The notes beneath the pieces were generated by a model that saw nothing but the letters and a program-made list of their open reading frames with translations, searched no databases and was not told the origin of the DNA. DNA of 64,000 bases from Laspinema palackyanum D2a (lineage in GTDB: Bacteria; Cyanobacteriota; Cyanobacteriia; Cyanobacteriales; Laspinemataceae), in contig JAMXFF010000002.1 in assembly GCA_025370845.1 (NCBI GenBank), positions 298,542 through 362,541 of the forward strand. Direction: 5' to 3'. A program made the position numbers and the translations under genes. This document shows positions 53,005 through 63,186 of this stretch, in pieces (the first letter of the stretch is position 1; each line of letters starts with the position of its first letter).

Positions 53005-53299
53005 AGCTACGGAGGCTGGGGGATTGGCGAGATAGAGAGCCAGTTTGCCGAGGAGGAGCAGAAACCCGCCGCTCATCGCCCAATTTATCCCGGGGAAATT
53101 CTGAGTCGAAGTCAGTCCTAGATGGGCGTAAAAACCGCTATAATTGCCACAAGAGGTGGCGATGGGGACTTACCCCGATCACGCCTGTGGTGAAAGATTT
53201 CGGTAAATTTTCCGAGTCGGTAAAATATTTACAAAGTAATCTGACTCAAGCAATGGTGTCTTAATTCAAAAGACTCGTGTCCCCCTAGCGAGAAAATCA

Positions 53300-56200
53300 A
53301 TGTTGGAACAATCACGCTCCCCGATCCGGCGCTATAGTTTTGCTGTGACAACGGTAATCTTGTCTTTGCTCCTGAAGTTTTTAATTTCTTCAGAACTGAT
53401 GACAAACAACCCATTTTTGTTGTTTAGCGCAACAGTGGCGGTGAGTGCTTGGTATGGAGGACTTCAGGCTGGATTGTTGGCTACACTCTTAGCCGCAGCT
53501 TGCGGGGAATATTTCTTTTTGTTCCCATTTTATTCCTTCGGAGTACATACCACCGGGCAAACGTTAGCCTTGGGGGTATTTCTGCTAGAAGGATTAGGAA
53601 TTAGTTGGCTGATTTCGGCACTTTACACCTCGCGACAAAAAGCCGAATTGTATGCTCAGGGGTTAGAAAATACCCAGGAACAATTCCGACAGATTGCGGA
53701 AAATATTGATCGGCTGATTTGGATGACTGACCCGGAAAAAACTCAAATCTTTTATGTTAGTCCTCAATATGAACAGATGTGGGGCCGATCGCTAGAGAGT
53801 TTGTATCAGCAACCCTCCTCGTTTTTGGAGGGAGTCCATCCCGAGGACCGCGATCGCGTCAGAACCGCTTTAGCTAAACAATCAAGCGGTGAATATCATG
53901 AAGAATATCGCACGGTTCATCCGGACGGCACGATTCGTTGGGTGCGATCGCGCGCCTTTCCAATTCACGATAATCGCACAGGAGCGGTGTATCGAATTGC
54001 CGGAATTGTTGAAGATATCACCGAACGCAAGCAGATAGAACAGGAATTTTTACAGGCCAATCAGCGGTATCAACTCGCTTCAACTGCCGTCAATTGTGTC
54101 ATTTATGACTGGGATTTAGCAAGTCAGCAGGTGGTTCGGAGTGAAAGCCTCACTCAACTCTTAGGCTATCCCTTAGCCGAGGAGGGACAAGATGCCCAAT
54201 GGTGGCTTTCTCTGATTCATCCGGATGACTTAGAACCGGCCTTTATTGCCATGAATAAGGCGTTAGAACAAGATAATAATCGGTTTGATATAGAATATCG
54301 CATTCGACACCAAGATGGCCGATATTTGAATGTATCCGATCGCGGAGGGATTCAGCGGGATGAATCGGGGAAAGCAGTTCGCGTCATTGGCACAACCCTG
54401 GATATCAGCGATCGCAAAAAAGCCGAAACCGAATTACAAAAACGAGAAGAACTCTTCCGAACCTCGGTGGAAAACTTGCTGGATTGTTTTGGAATCTATA
54501 CCTCCGTGCGGGATGAATCGGGAAAAATTATAGACTTCCGCATTGAATATATCAATGCCGCCACTTGTGCCAGCAATGGATTGACTAAGGAAGAACAGAC
54601 TGGGAAAAGAGTTTGCGATTTATTTCCCGGATACCGAACCAGCGGACTCTTTGACGAATATTGCCAAGTGGTTGAAACCAGAAAACCCTTGGTCAAAGAT
54701 TCCTTTGTGGATGAACAAGTCACCACCGAAACGGGAGTCACCAAAGCATTTGATATCCGAGGAGTTGCCTTTGGAGATGGATTTCTCGCCACCTGGCGCG
54801 ATATCACCGAACGCAAACAAGTGGAAGCGGAACTCTACCGACGGGAACGAGAATTTACAGCCTTGGCGGAAAATTCACCGGATATTATTACGCGGTTTGA
54901 CCGAAAAATGCGTCCTTTGTATGTCAACCAAGCTATATATCGAGTCACCGGGCGATCGCCCGAAGAGTTTCTGAACCCAACTAACCGGGAACTCGCCTTT
55001 CCCGTGACCCATTCGGCAGATTGCCAAAGGGCAATTTCACAAGTTTTTGCCACGGGAGAGGAAGGGGAACTCGAATGTGAATTAACGGACATCAAAGGAT
55101 TGACCCGATATTATCAGTCTCGCTTAGTTCCGGAATTTGACCGCGATGGTGCAGTAGAATCGGTCCTCTCTCTCAGTCGCGATATCACCGAATATAAACT
55201 CGCTCGGGCCACATCGGACCGCAACCAGGAACGGCTACGATTAGCTTTGGAATCGGCCAAATTAGGCTTGTGGGATTATGATTTAGACTCGCAAGAAATT
55301 TCAGGGACCCCGCGATGTTTGGAAATCGTTGGACTGGACATCCCCGCGATGGTCATGAAATATACTCGGTTCGTGGAATGCCTGCATCCCGAGGACCAGG
55401 ACCGGGTGAATCGGGCCGTACAACGTGCGATTACTGAGCAGGCAGATTATGACATCGAGTATCGGATTATCCGAGGAACCGACGAATCGGTGCGGTGGAT
55501 TGCGGCAAAAGGTCGAGCTTTTTATGATGACAGAGGGACTGCAGTGCGGATGGGGGGAGTCATCCTGGATATTACCGAACGGAAAAAGGCCGAGGAAGAA
55601 CGCGATCGCCTGCTCAAACAACTGGAATTTGAGCAACAACTGTTAAAAGCAGTCCTGCAACAAATGCCTGCCGGTGCGATTGTGGCGGAAGCGCCTTCGG
55701 GGAAAGTGCTGCTGAGTAACAAACAAGCACAAGCGATTTTGACGGGTGCGATCGCCGCCGACACACATTTAGAAGAGGATCGCTTGTTCCAAGGCGTTCA
55801 TCCCGATGGACGACCCTATCAACCGCAAGAATTGCCCATGTCTCGGGCGATTACTTTGGGTGAGACGGTGATTGATGAAGAACTGGAAATTCCCCTCACG
55901 AATGGTCACTCTCAGATTTTGTGCCTCAGTGCTAAACCCGTGAAAAATTTAGCGGGACGAATTGTTGCCGGGGTGGTGATGTTCTACGATATTAGCGATC
56001 GCAAGTTAGCGGAACGCCAGCGGGAGGACTTGCTCCTGCGCGAACAGGAAGCCCGCAGGCAGGCAGAAGCCGCCAGTCGCATGAAAGACGAATTTTTGGC
56101 AATTGTCTCTCACGAGTTGCGATCGCCCTTAAATGCGATTTTAGGCTGGTCTCGCCTGCTGCGTCGCCGCAAACTCAACCCGGAAAAAATGGCTCAGGCC

Positions 56201-57208
56201 CTGGAATCCATCGAACGCAACGCCGAAATGCAAACCCAGTTAATTGAAGACCTCCTGGACATTTCGCGCATCATTCGCGGCAAAATTCGTCTCTACCTGC
56301 GTCCGTTGCAATTAATCCCGGCGATTGAAGCAGCAATCAATACTGTGCGTCCTACGGCAGAGATTAAAAAAATCAAGTTGGTAAGTACCCTAGAACCCGG
56401 GGTGGGATTGGTTTCCGCAGATGGCGATCGCCTCCAACAAGTCATCTGGAATCTGCTCTCCAATGCGGTAAAATTCACGGCAGAAGGCGGACGAGTGGAG
56501 ATTTGTTTACAACGGGTGGAAAACTGGATACAAATCCGGATTAGTGATAGCGGAATCGGCATTGAACCGGAATTTTTACCTTATATGTTTGAACGATTCC
56601 GGCAGGCGGATAGCAAAACCACGCGATCGCATGGGGGATTAGGACTCGGGTTGGCGATCGTCCGCAACCTCGTCGAACTGCATGGCGGCCAGATTTTTGC
56701 TCAGAGTCCCGGACTAGGGAAAGGTTCTACCTTTGTGGTCCAACTTCCCCGCTTACAAGATACAAGGGATGAGATACAGGAGGAATGTCCCGTCTCTGCA
56801 TCCCTAGAGTCCGATCAATCCTTCTCCGAACTCGCTGGGTTAAAAATCTTAGTCGTGGATGATGAATTTGATACTCGGGAGTTTTTAATCACCGCATTGG
56901 AACAATACGGGGCGGAAGTATTTGCCGCTGCCTCCACTGCCGAGGCGATCGCCGTGATCCAAGAAATGCAACCGGAAATTCTTCTCAGTGACATCGGAAT
57001 GCCCGGAGAAGACGGCTATACTTTAATCCGACAAATTCGCACTTTACCCCCAGAACAAGGGGGGAAAATTCCGGCTGCCGCCCTCACTGCCTATACTCGC
57101 ACCGAGGACCGCATTCTCGCCCTCGCCGCCGGATTTCAAATGCATATTCCTAAACCGATTGACCCTAGACATTTGATAGAAGTCGTCGGACAACTGCGGA
57201 AAAAATAA
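53300..57208 (+). CDS. Multi-PAS hybrid histidine kinase with DUF4118-like membrane sensor
   Basis: The 1302-residue product begins with a four-helix membrane region resembling DUF4118/KdpD (residues about 15-110), then six PAS domains (ending near 250, 373, 507, 628, 760 and 910, most with an ITERK or ISDRK coil end), a HisKA domain with His938 in SHELRSPLNA, an HATPase domain (N box NLLSNAVKF, G1 DSGIGI, G2 HGGLGLGL) and a C-terminal receiver with phospho-acceptor Asp1231 (LLSDIGMPG). The multiple PAS domains could sense light, redox or small molecules; ligands are unknown. A TATAAT box (53139-53144) and a GCCAC/GTGGC stem lie in the leader. Confidence 0.94.
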   Translation: MLEQSRSPIRRYSFAVTTVILSLLLKFLISSELMTNNPFLLFSATVAVSAWYGGLQAGLLATLLAAACGEYFFLFPFYSFGVHTTGQTLALGVFLLEGLGISWLISALYTSRQKAELYAQGLENTQEQFRQIAENIDRLIWMTDPEKTQIFYVSPQYEQMWGRSLESLYQQPSSFLEGVHPEDRDRVRTALAKQSSGEYHEEYRTVHPDGTIRWVRSRAFPIHDNRTGAVYRIAGIVEDITERKQIEQEFLQANQRYQLASTAVNCVIYDWDLASQQVVRSESLTQLLGYPLAEEGQDAQWWLSLIHPDDLEPAFIAMNKALEQDNNRFDIEYRIRHQDGRYLNVSDRGGIQRDESGKAVRVIGTTLDISDRKKAETELQKREELFRTSVENLLDCFGIYTSVRDESGKIIDFRIEYINAATCASNGLTKEEQTGKRVCDLFPGYRTSGLFDEYCQVVETRKPLVKDSFVDEQVTTETGVTKAFDIRGVAFGDGFLATWRDITERKQVEAELYRREREFTALAENSPDIITRFDRKMRPLYVNQAIYRVTGRSPEEFLNPTNRELAFPVTHSADCQRAISQVFATGEEGELECELTDIKGLTRYYQSRLVPEFDRDGAVESVLSLSRDITEYKLARATSDRNQERLRLALESAKLGLWDYDLDSQEISGTPRCLEIVGLDIPAMVMKYTRFVECLHPEDQDRVNRAVQRAITEQADYDIEYRIIRGTDESVRWIAAKGRAFYDDRGTAVRMGGVILDITERKKAEEERDRLLKQLEFEQQLLKAVLQQMPAGAIVAEAPSGKVLLSNKQAQAILTGAIAADTHLEEDRLFQGVHPDGRPYQPQELPMSRAITLGETVIDEELEIPLTNGHSQILCLSAKPVKNLAGRIVAGVVMFYDISDRKLAERQREDLLLREQEARRQAEAASRMKDEFLAIVSHELRSPLNAILGWSRLLRRRKLNPEKMAQALESIERNAEMQTQLIEDLLDISRIIRGKIRLYLRPLQLIPAIEAAINTVRPTAEIKKIKLVSTLEPGVGLVSADGDRLQQVIWNLLSNAVKFTAEGGRVEICLQRVENWIQIRISDSGIGIEPEFLPYMFERFRQADSKTTRSHGGLGLGLAIVRNLVELHGGQIFAQSPGLGKGSTFVVQLPRLQDTRDEIQEECPVSASLESDQSFSELAGLKILVVDDEFDTREFLITALEQYGAEVFAAASTAEAIAVIQEMQPEILLSDIGMPGEDGYTLIRQIRTLPPEQGGKIPAAALTAYTRTEDRILALAAGFQMHIPKPIDPRHLIEVVGQLRKK

Positions 57209-57241
57209 TAAGCGGTTGGGGATTTACGCAGTTAAAGCTAC

Positions 57242-57280
57242 TTCCGGTCCCCTCCCCTTCGCAAGGGGAGGGGACCGGAA
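57242..57280. terminator. 18-bp perfect hairpin between convergent genes
   Basis: The left arm TTCCGGTCCCCTCCCCTT (57242-57259) pairs exactly with 57263-57280 around a CGC loop. It lies between the convergent hybrid kinase and cyclase genes. No T-tract follows on the plus strand, but the stem is long and G/C-rich. Confidence 0.7.
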
Positions 57281-57375
57281 CCTTGCTTCATACTAAGCTC
57301 ACATCATCCTCGTGTCACCTCTACAGCCTCCTCAATGATCACCCCATCTCCAAACAAATCTCAATCCCCCCTACA

Positions 57376-58731
57376 TCACTTTCCAGACAGTTCCCCATCA
57401 ACAACCCCTGGATTTTTCCCTATCAATAAATAAGTGGTCATTTCTCCCTTGCCCTTAATAAATACTTTTCCCCGTTCCTGAAATAAATACTCCTCTTTCA
57501 AAAACTGATAGGTTTCCCGAGTGACTTGAATCGCCCCGGGAATGCCATGAGATTCCATCCGAGAGGCTAGATTAACCGTATCTCCCCATAAATCATAAAT
57601 AAATTTTTTTATCCCAATTACTCCCGCAATTACCGGACCCGTGGCGATGCCGATGCGGATGCTAAAATTCTGCCCAGTTTTTTGGTTAAAAGTGGCGATC
57701 GCCCGCTGCATATCCAACGCCATATCTGCGATCGCTTGAGCATGATCATCCCGAGGTTCCGGCAACCCCGAAACCACCATATAGGCATCCCCAATGGTTT
57801 TAATCTTCTCCAACTGATGCAACTCCGCCAAGGCATCAAACTCCGAGAAAATCTGATTGAGCAATTCCACTAACTCCCAAGGAGAAATCTGGGAAGACAG
57901 TTCCGTAAACCCGACAATATCCGCAAACAAAACCGAAACATTCGTGTAACTATCCGCCAAATTTTTGGGGTTTTGCTTCAACCGAGTGGCAATGGAATGG
58001 GGTAAAACATTTAGTAATAAACTTTCCGAAAGTTTTTGTTCTTCTTCCAATTGAGCATAAGCCTCCTCTAAATCCCATCGGGCTTTGAACTCGGCTTTTT
58101 GTAATTTTTCGTATAAATAAACCGATAAATTGCCTATAAAACAGACCCAGAAGAAATACAAAACCATTACGGAAGGCTTCATCCAAGTTATTGAGTTGCT
58201 GAAGGTTACTCCCAAGGCAGAATTTACCCCAAGGTAGTACAAAAACACGCCCAATTGAGCCGTTAAATGAAGATGCCAACGCACCGGAGTAAACGTCGCC
58301 TGACCGAAAAACATAATCGTCCAAACTAAAAGTTCCGGTTGAGCAACTCCAGACAAAGTACGCTGAATTTGCGGAAGAATCGTCACCACCCAATAAAAAG
58401 TCAGAAAGACTAAACTTGGATATCGGCGACCTAATTTGCTATGCTGAAGTAACAAACATAACAGTAAACTGAGTTCAATGCTAACCTGCGATCGCAACCA
58501 GTCGGGCCTAAATTCCTCGGGACGGAACAATAAATTGCTCACTTGTAGCAGACTGGAACTCAAAAACGCAATCAATCCAATCCACAATCCCACATCCAGA
58601 CGCTTCCGCATGAAACGGTCCCGCCATGCCTCATATTCAGCATCACGGGAGGCATGGGGAGAAAGGGGGGACTTGATCACCTTGGTAAGCAGGGACGCTA
58701 CCGGGTTATTTTCAAGAAAGTCATGCTGCAT
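57376..58731 (-). CDS. Membrane-bound class III adenylate cyclase
   Basis: The 451-residue product has about six membrane helices in its first 210 residues, a short coiled linker (QLEEEQKLSESLLLNVLP) and a cyclase domain. Catalytic residues are Asp271 (FADIVGFT) and Asp315 (TIGDAYMV), Lys311 and Asp384 (YDLWGDTVN), and Asn387 and Arg391, the pattern of an adenylate cyclase. It differs from 32838-34817 in having a membrane domain instead of CHASE2, so the two respond to different signals. It would supply cAMP in the cytoplasm. Confidence 0.92.
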   Translation of the reverse strand: MQHDFLENNPVASLLTKVIKSPLSPHASRDAEYEAWRDRFMRKRLDVGLWIGLIAFLSSSLLQVSNLLFRPEEFRPDWLRSQVSIELSLLLCLLLQHSKLGRRYPSLVFLTFYWVVTILPQIQRTLSGVAQPELLVWTIMFFGQATFTPVRWHLHLTAQLGVFLYYLGVNSALGVTFSNSITWMKPSVMVLYFFWVCFIGNLSVYLYEKLQKAEFKARWDLEEAYAQLEEEQKLSESLLLNVLPHSIATRLKQNPKNLADSYTNVSVLFADIVGFTELSSQISPWELVELLNQIFSEFDALAELHQLEKIKTIGDAYMVVSGLPEPRDDHAQAIADMALDMQRAIATFNQKTGQNFSIRIGIATGPVIAGVIGIKKFIYDLWGDTVNLASRMESHGIPGAIQVTRETYQFLKEEYLFQERGKVFIKGKGEMTTYLLIGKNPGVVDGELSGK

Positions 58732-58934
58732 GGGTATTTGCCATCCGGTTGAGGGACTTGAATGCCGATCGGTTCTCCTGAGTGTGCCACATTTTGCTCT
58801 CAGTGATTAATCTCTGAGTGTAGCATTTTTGGGAACTCACCCTTCCTCTGGCATTCGAGGTGGACGATTCTACAGAGGAAATCACCTAAATTCTGGAAAA
58901 ACCCGGTACAAACTCGATTAGATGGGTTGGATAA

Positions 58935-61900
58935 TCAGGGGAAAGCGATCGCCTTTTTAGGAAAGGGACTAGGATTGCCAATACAAACAAATGCCGCCCA
59001 ATATTTGACCCCAGCAAAGGGTTGAAAATTATCTGATTTTGTGCTTAAAATTTTTAACCAGATAGCACTCTTTTCACTATGCTGTGCCACGGCATCAATT
59101 GCCTCCTCGGTTAACCATTCAGCCCGAATTTTCCCAATGGTAATCTGCTGTAAATAGCGTTGTGCCTTCTCCAATGCCTGAGTGCGACCCAACTCCGTCT
59201 TCAACAAATTGTGATAAAATCGTTTCATTAAAATTGCCGTGGGTACATCGGGAACACTCCACAGACTCATCACCACGGTTTCTGCACCCGCCACAATAAA
59301 AGAGCGCCGTAATCCCAGTACCCCCTCACCAATAGTCTGATCTCCCAACGCTGTATTACAAGCCGATAGCACCACCAACCGAGTCCCGGTTAAATCCACC
59401 TGGAATGCCCCCTGTGCCGTCAACACCCCCTCCTCCGCCAGTTCCGGCAAAATGCCCCCTTGCCACGCCGTATTCGCCCCAGCCAAGGCTAAACCCGCTC
59501 GCGTCATCGGGTCCTGGAACTCTACCCGGTATCGACTGCGAACGGATAACGGCATCCCTGGGTTTGTCTCACTTCCCAGAATTTGTGGGAACATTCCCCA
59601 GTCTGGGGGAGTTTGGTGAATGGGGAGAAAATAACCATGCGTGGCGATATGGACAATTTTGGGCGATCGGCACCGAGACAGCAAGGATTTCACCGCCTGG
59701 GCTTCTGTATAGAGGGGAACGCCCAATAATTCAGCTATCAACTCCCCTTCAATTTGCGTCCCTGGCAGCTTGGTAAAGACTTCACCGGGACCCTCTCCCA
59801 ACTCCCGCAATAACGATCGCACTTCCTCAGAAACCGGGGAGGCGGGTTGAGTCGGTTGAGTCGGAATGGATTGACTCCTGAAGGAGTCACTACGAACGTT
59901 TGTAGTAACCCCTTCAGGGGTTATCGGTTGAGTCACCTGGCGATCGTACTCTCGCGCTTGTTTCTCAAACTGGTGTAAGCGATCGCCATAGGAAGCATTG
60001 TGGACCACCACCGCCAGCCAAAGGATACCGAAAACCAGCAGCAAAATTGCCATCGGAAAGACAGCTAACAAGATGAAATAGGAGAGAAAGGCGATCGCCC
60101 CTGCCACTGCTAACATCATCTCCTGGGCGATCGGTTGCGGCTGCTTGGGCGGTTTTAATGCCTTGATGTTGGGCGGTGGGGGAGTCATCTCCTGGGCGAT
60201 CGGTTGCGGCAGTTTGGGCAGTTTTAATCCCTCCACCCGCAAATTATAATCGGGATTGGCAATCACTAACGAGTCCGTATAGTCCACGGGAATCGGGAAC
60301 TGGAACCGCAACAAATCTCGCCCCACACTCAGATAGCGCAACCCATACTCATCCATCAAATAGGCTGTTCCCTCCTGGGACAAAATCCCCAAAGGCAGGG
60401 TGGTCAATTCCCCATCGGGGGCAATATATACCGTCTGCTGGGGTTGCAGATAGGGTTTCAGGGGGATAATCAGCTTTTGATACAATTCCTGCCCTTCCGA
60501 GGTGGTGTAGAGCATTGGAGAAACCGACTCAGGTGATTGCTCCACGGGGGTTTTGTCTGTCGGTAAGGCGATGTCGCGATCAGGGTGAGACTGTTCCTTG
60601 TCAGAAACCGAGAGGCGGAATGTCTGACAGAGACGATCAATCTCCTCCGCCTCCCCTAAATCAATCATTTCCACCCCTGCCGCCTCTCCTGCGGGCAACA
60701 CAAACGCCAGATATCGCGCAGGAAACCGTTGTTTATCCCCATGCGCTTTCACTGCCTTGAAATTAACCACATTAAATCGCACAAACTCCACCAGAGTTGA
60801 CCCCTTGGGGAGAGCTTGGGCGATCGCCTCCCGACTGGCATCATTCAAGTGCATTTGCAGGTTCATCTCCGGCATTTGACGACTCAGCGATCGTTCCACT
60901 TCCTCACGTTCCTGGGTGACCCTTGCCAATTCTACCCGATAACCGGACAACTGTTCCCCGGATTGATTCTGCATCTGGGTGGTCAAAAAGCTCACTTGCT
61001 GAATCAATTGGCGCAATTTCTCAAATTCCGGCATCAGGTGCGGGTAACGTCCGGAGAAGATGAGCGATCGCAGCAACAAACCCGCCTCCGTCGCCAACCC
61101 CTTGCGCCGCAACACCAAATCCAACGCTGCCTGTTTCGCTGCTGCATCCTCCGGCAAATATTGGGTAATCAGAGAAAGAAATACCTCTAACTGCCAATAG
61201 TTTTGCTGCATATATTCCAGGCGTTGTCTGTCACTGCTGATAGATAAAATTTCACCAATCGTCCGGTTTTGAATTTGGTTCGCCTCCTGCATGAGTTGGA
61301 ATGCTTCTTGAGGGCGATCGGTTGCCGCCATGAGTCCCGCCAAATTGTTCAAACTGCTGGCATAGTCGGGATGATTCTCACCCAACTGAACCTTCAAAAT
61401 CTCGATTGCTTGCCGGAGAAAGGTGTCAGCTTCCGTCAACCGCCCCATTGCTTCGTATAGTGCAGCTAAATTGTTCAAACTGGTGGCATAGAGAGGATGA
61501 TTCTCACCCAATTGCAGCTTCTCAATCTCGATTGCTTGCCGGAAAAGGGGTTCAGCATCCGTAAACTGCCCCATTGCCTTGTACAGTTCCGCTAAATTGT
61601 TCAAACTGGCGGCATAGTCGGGATGATTTTCACCCAACTGCACCTGACGAATCTCGATTGCTTGCCGGAGAAAGGTTTCAGCTTCCGAAAACCGCCCCAT
61701 TGCATAGTACAATAGCGCCCAACTATTCAAACTGGTGGCATAGTTGGGATGATTCTCACCCAACTGCACTTTCAAAATCTCCATTGCTTGCCGGTGAAGG
61801 GAGTCCGCATCCCTAAACCGCCCCATTTTCTGGTACAGTTGCGCTAAACCATTCAAACTGGTGGCATAGTCGGGATGATTATCACCCAACTGTACTTTCA

Positions 61901-62897
61901 AAATCTCGATTGCTTGCCGGAGAAAGGTGTCAGCTTCCGTCAACCGCCCCATTACATAGTACAGTTCCGCCAAATTGTTCAAACTTTGGGCATAGTCGGG
62001 ATGATTCTCCCCCAACTGCAGCTGCCGAATCTCGATTGCTTGCCGGTAAAGCGGTTCAGCATCTGCAAACCGCCCCATTGCATAGTACAGTAGCGCCAAA
62101 TTGTTCAAACTTTGGGCATAGTCGGGATGATTCTCCCCCAACTGTTGCTTCCGAATTTTTATTGCTTGCCGGTGAAGGGGTTCAGCATCTGCAAACCGCC
62201 CCATTGCATAGTACAGTAGCGCCAAATTGTTCAAACTTTGGGCATAGTCGGGATGATTCTCCCCCAACTGTTGCTTCCGAATTTTTATTGCTTGCCGGTG
62301 AAGGGGTTCAGCATCTGTCAACCGCCCCATTGCTTCGTACAGTTCCGCCACATTGTTCACACTGGTTACATAGAGAGGATCATTCTCACCCAACTGCACG
62401 CTCAGAATCTCCATTGCTTGCAGGTAAAGAGGTTCGGCATACCTAAACCGCCCCATTGCTTCGTACAGTGCAGCTAAGTTGTTCAAACTGGTGGCATAGA
62501 GAGGATGATTCTCACCCAACTGCACCTTCAGAATCTCTATTGCTTTCTGCAAAAGGGGTTCAGCATCTGTCAACCGCCCCATTTTCCGGTACAGTTCCGC
62601 TAAATTGTTCAAACTGGCGGCATAGTGGAGATCATTCTCACCCAACTGTAGTTTCCGAATCTCCATTGCTTGCCGGAAAAGGGGTTCCGCATCTGTCAAC
62701 TGCCCCAGTGCATAGTACAGTTCCGCCAAATTATTTAAGAGCGTGGCATAGTCATGATTATTTGTACCGAAAGCCAATTTCCCCAGTTCACACGCTTGTT
62801 GAGCCAATTGAATCCCTTGCTGATAGTGACCGTTTTTATAGGCTGTTATTGCCTTGTAATGCAGTGATTTAACTTGCTCAAACAGATTATCAAACAT
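58935..62897 (-). CDS. TPR-CHAT protease-like protein with inserted membrane segment
   Basis: The 1320-residue product has 12 TPR-type repeats of 42 residues (residues about 43-546, consensus LGENHPDYATSLNNLAELY), a helical linker, and a C-terminal CHAT (caspase-like) domain with catalytic His1087 (IVHIATHGYF) and Cys1180 (VVLSACNTALG). Between the domain's first part (IAPDGELTTLPLGIL near 835) and the catalytic core is an insert of about 150 residues holding two hydrophobic segments (VAGAIAFLSYFILLAVF; AILLLVFGILWLAVVV) and a repeat-derived linker. CHAT proteins cut or signal in cell death or differentiation. The DUF4384 gene is just upstream on the same strand. Confidence 0.92.
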   Translation of the reverse strand: MFDNLFEQVKSLHYKAITAYKNGHYQQGIQLAQQACELGKLAFGTNNHDYATLLNNLAELYYALGQLTDAEPLFRQAMEIRKLQLGENDLHYAASLNNLAELYRKMGRLTDAEPLLQKAIEILKVQLGENHPLYATSLNNLAALYEAMGRFRYAEPLYLQAMEILSVQLGENDPLYVTSVNNVAELYEAMGRLTDAEPLHRQAIKIRKQQLGENHPDYAQSLNNLALLYYAMGRFADAEPLHRQAIKIRKQQLGENHPDYAQSLNNLALLYYAMGRFADAEPLYRQAIEIRQLQLGENHPDYAQSLNNLAELYYVMGRLTEADTFLRQAIEILKVQLGDNHPDYATSLNGLAQLYQKMGRFRDADSLHRQAMEILKVQLGENHPNYATSLNSWALLYYAMGRFSEAETFLRQAIEIRQVQLGENHPDYAASLNNLAELYKAMGQFTDAEPLFRQAIEIEKLQLGENHPLYATSLNNLAALYEAMGRLTEADTFLRQAIEILKVQLGENHPDYASSLNNLAGLMAATDRPQEAFQLMQEANQIQNRTIGEILSISSDRQRLEYMQQNYWQLEVFLSLITQYLPEDAAAKQAALDLVLRRKGLATEAGLLLRSLIFSGRYPHLMPEFEKLRQLIQQVSFLTTQMQNQSGEQLSGYRVELARVTQEREEVERSLSRQMPEMNLQMHLNDASREAIAQALPKGSTLVEFVRFNVVNFKAVKAHGDKQRFPARYLAFVLPAGEAAGVEMIDLGEAEEIDRLCQTFRLSVSDKEQSHPDRDIALPTDKTPVEQSPESVSPMLYTTSEGQELYQKLIIPLKPYLQPQQTVYIAPDGELTTLPLGILSQEGTAYLMDEYGLRYLSVGRDLLRFQFPIPVDYTDSLVIANPDYNLRVEGLKLPKLPQPIAQEMTPPPPNIKALKPPKQPQPIAQEMMLAVAGAIAFLSYFILLAVFPMAILLLVFGILWLAVVVHNASYGDRLHQFEKQAREYDRQVTQPITPEGVTTNVRSDSFRSQSIPTQPTQPASPVSEEVRSLLRELGEGPGEVFTKLPGTQIEGELIAELLGVPLYTEAQAVKSLLSRCRSPKIVHIATHGYFLPIHQTPPDWGMFPQILGSETNPGMPLSVRSRYRVEFQDPMTRAGLALAGANTAWQGGILPELAEEGVLTAQGAFQVDLTGTRLVVLSACNTALGDQTIGEGVLGLRRSFIVAGAETVVMSLWSVPDVPTAILMKRFYHNLLKTELGRTQALEKAQRYLQQITIGKIRAEWLTEEAIDAVAQHSEKSAIWLKILSTKSDNFQPFAGVKYWAAFVCIGNPSPFPKKAIAFP
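59876..59925. repeat. Palindromic repeat in frame inside the CHAT gene
   Basis: TCCTGAAGGAGTCACTACGA, followed by CGTTTGTAGTAACC and CCTTCAGGGG, forms an inverted repeat with the same TACTACGAAC/GTTTGTAGTA joint as the intergenic ACGACTGAAGTCGT repeats. It encodes ITPEGVTTNVRSDSF without disturbing the frame. Confidence 0.75.
60125..60240. repeat. Short tandem duplication in the CHAT linker
   Basis: Two imperfect copies of a stretch containing ATCTCCTGGGCGATCGGTTG lie about 69 bp apart (60117 and 60186), encoding PKLPQPIAQEM and PKQPQPIAQEM on the minus strand. Confidence 0.75.
62066..62317. repeat. Perfect 126-bp tandem duplication in the TPR region
   Basis: The units 62066-62191 and 62192-62317 are identical base for base by reading. 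Each encodes one 42-residue TPR unit, so the repeat number has probably changed recently. Confidence 0.9.
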
Positions 62898-63186
62898 CAG
62901 TCTACCTCCACTACTTCTGTAAACTAATATTACATCAGCTCAAAATTTGGCCTATTGCCTTGTCTAATATTCCCGAACCCAACCCCGAACAACCTAACTC
63001 TCTGCCTCCGGACCGATGGGCGCATCTCGATAAATATGAGTACAGATAGGTCCAAAAAATCATCAGGGCATCGGATAAAATTATGCAAGTGGCATCAACC
63101 TGCGGAGATTTTAAAAACCGCCGGTTTTGTGTGTGACTCAATCGCTAAAAATCAAAACAAATGCCAATTCTATCCATTCCCATAAA

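Noticed and set aside
61910..62446. A 178-codon plus-strand ORF in the TPR region
   Set aside because: It is a shadow of the 126-bp repeats; its own repeats simply reflect the minus-strand gene.
62898..63186. Small ORF between the CHAT and DUF4384 genes
   Set aside because: The plus-strand 76-codon frame has no motif and opposes the likely direction of the gene pair.
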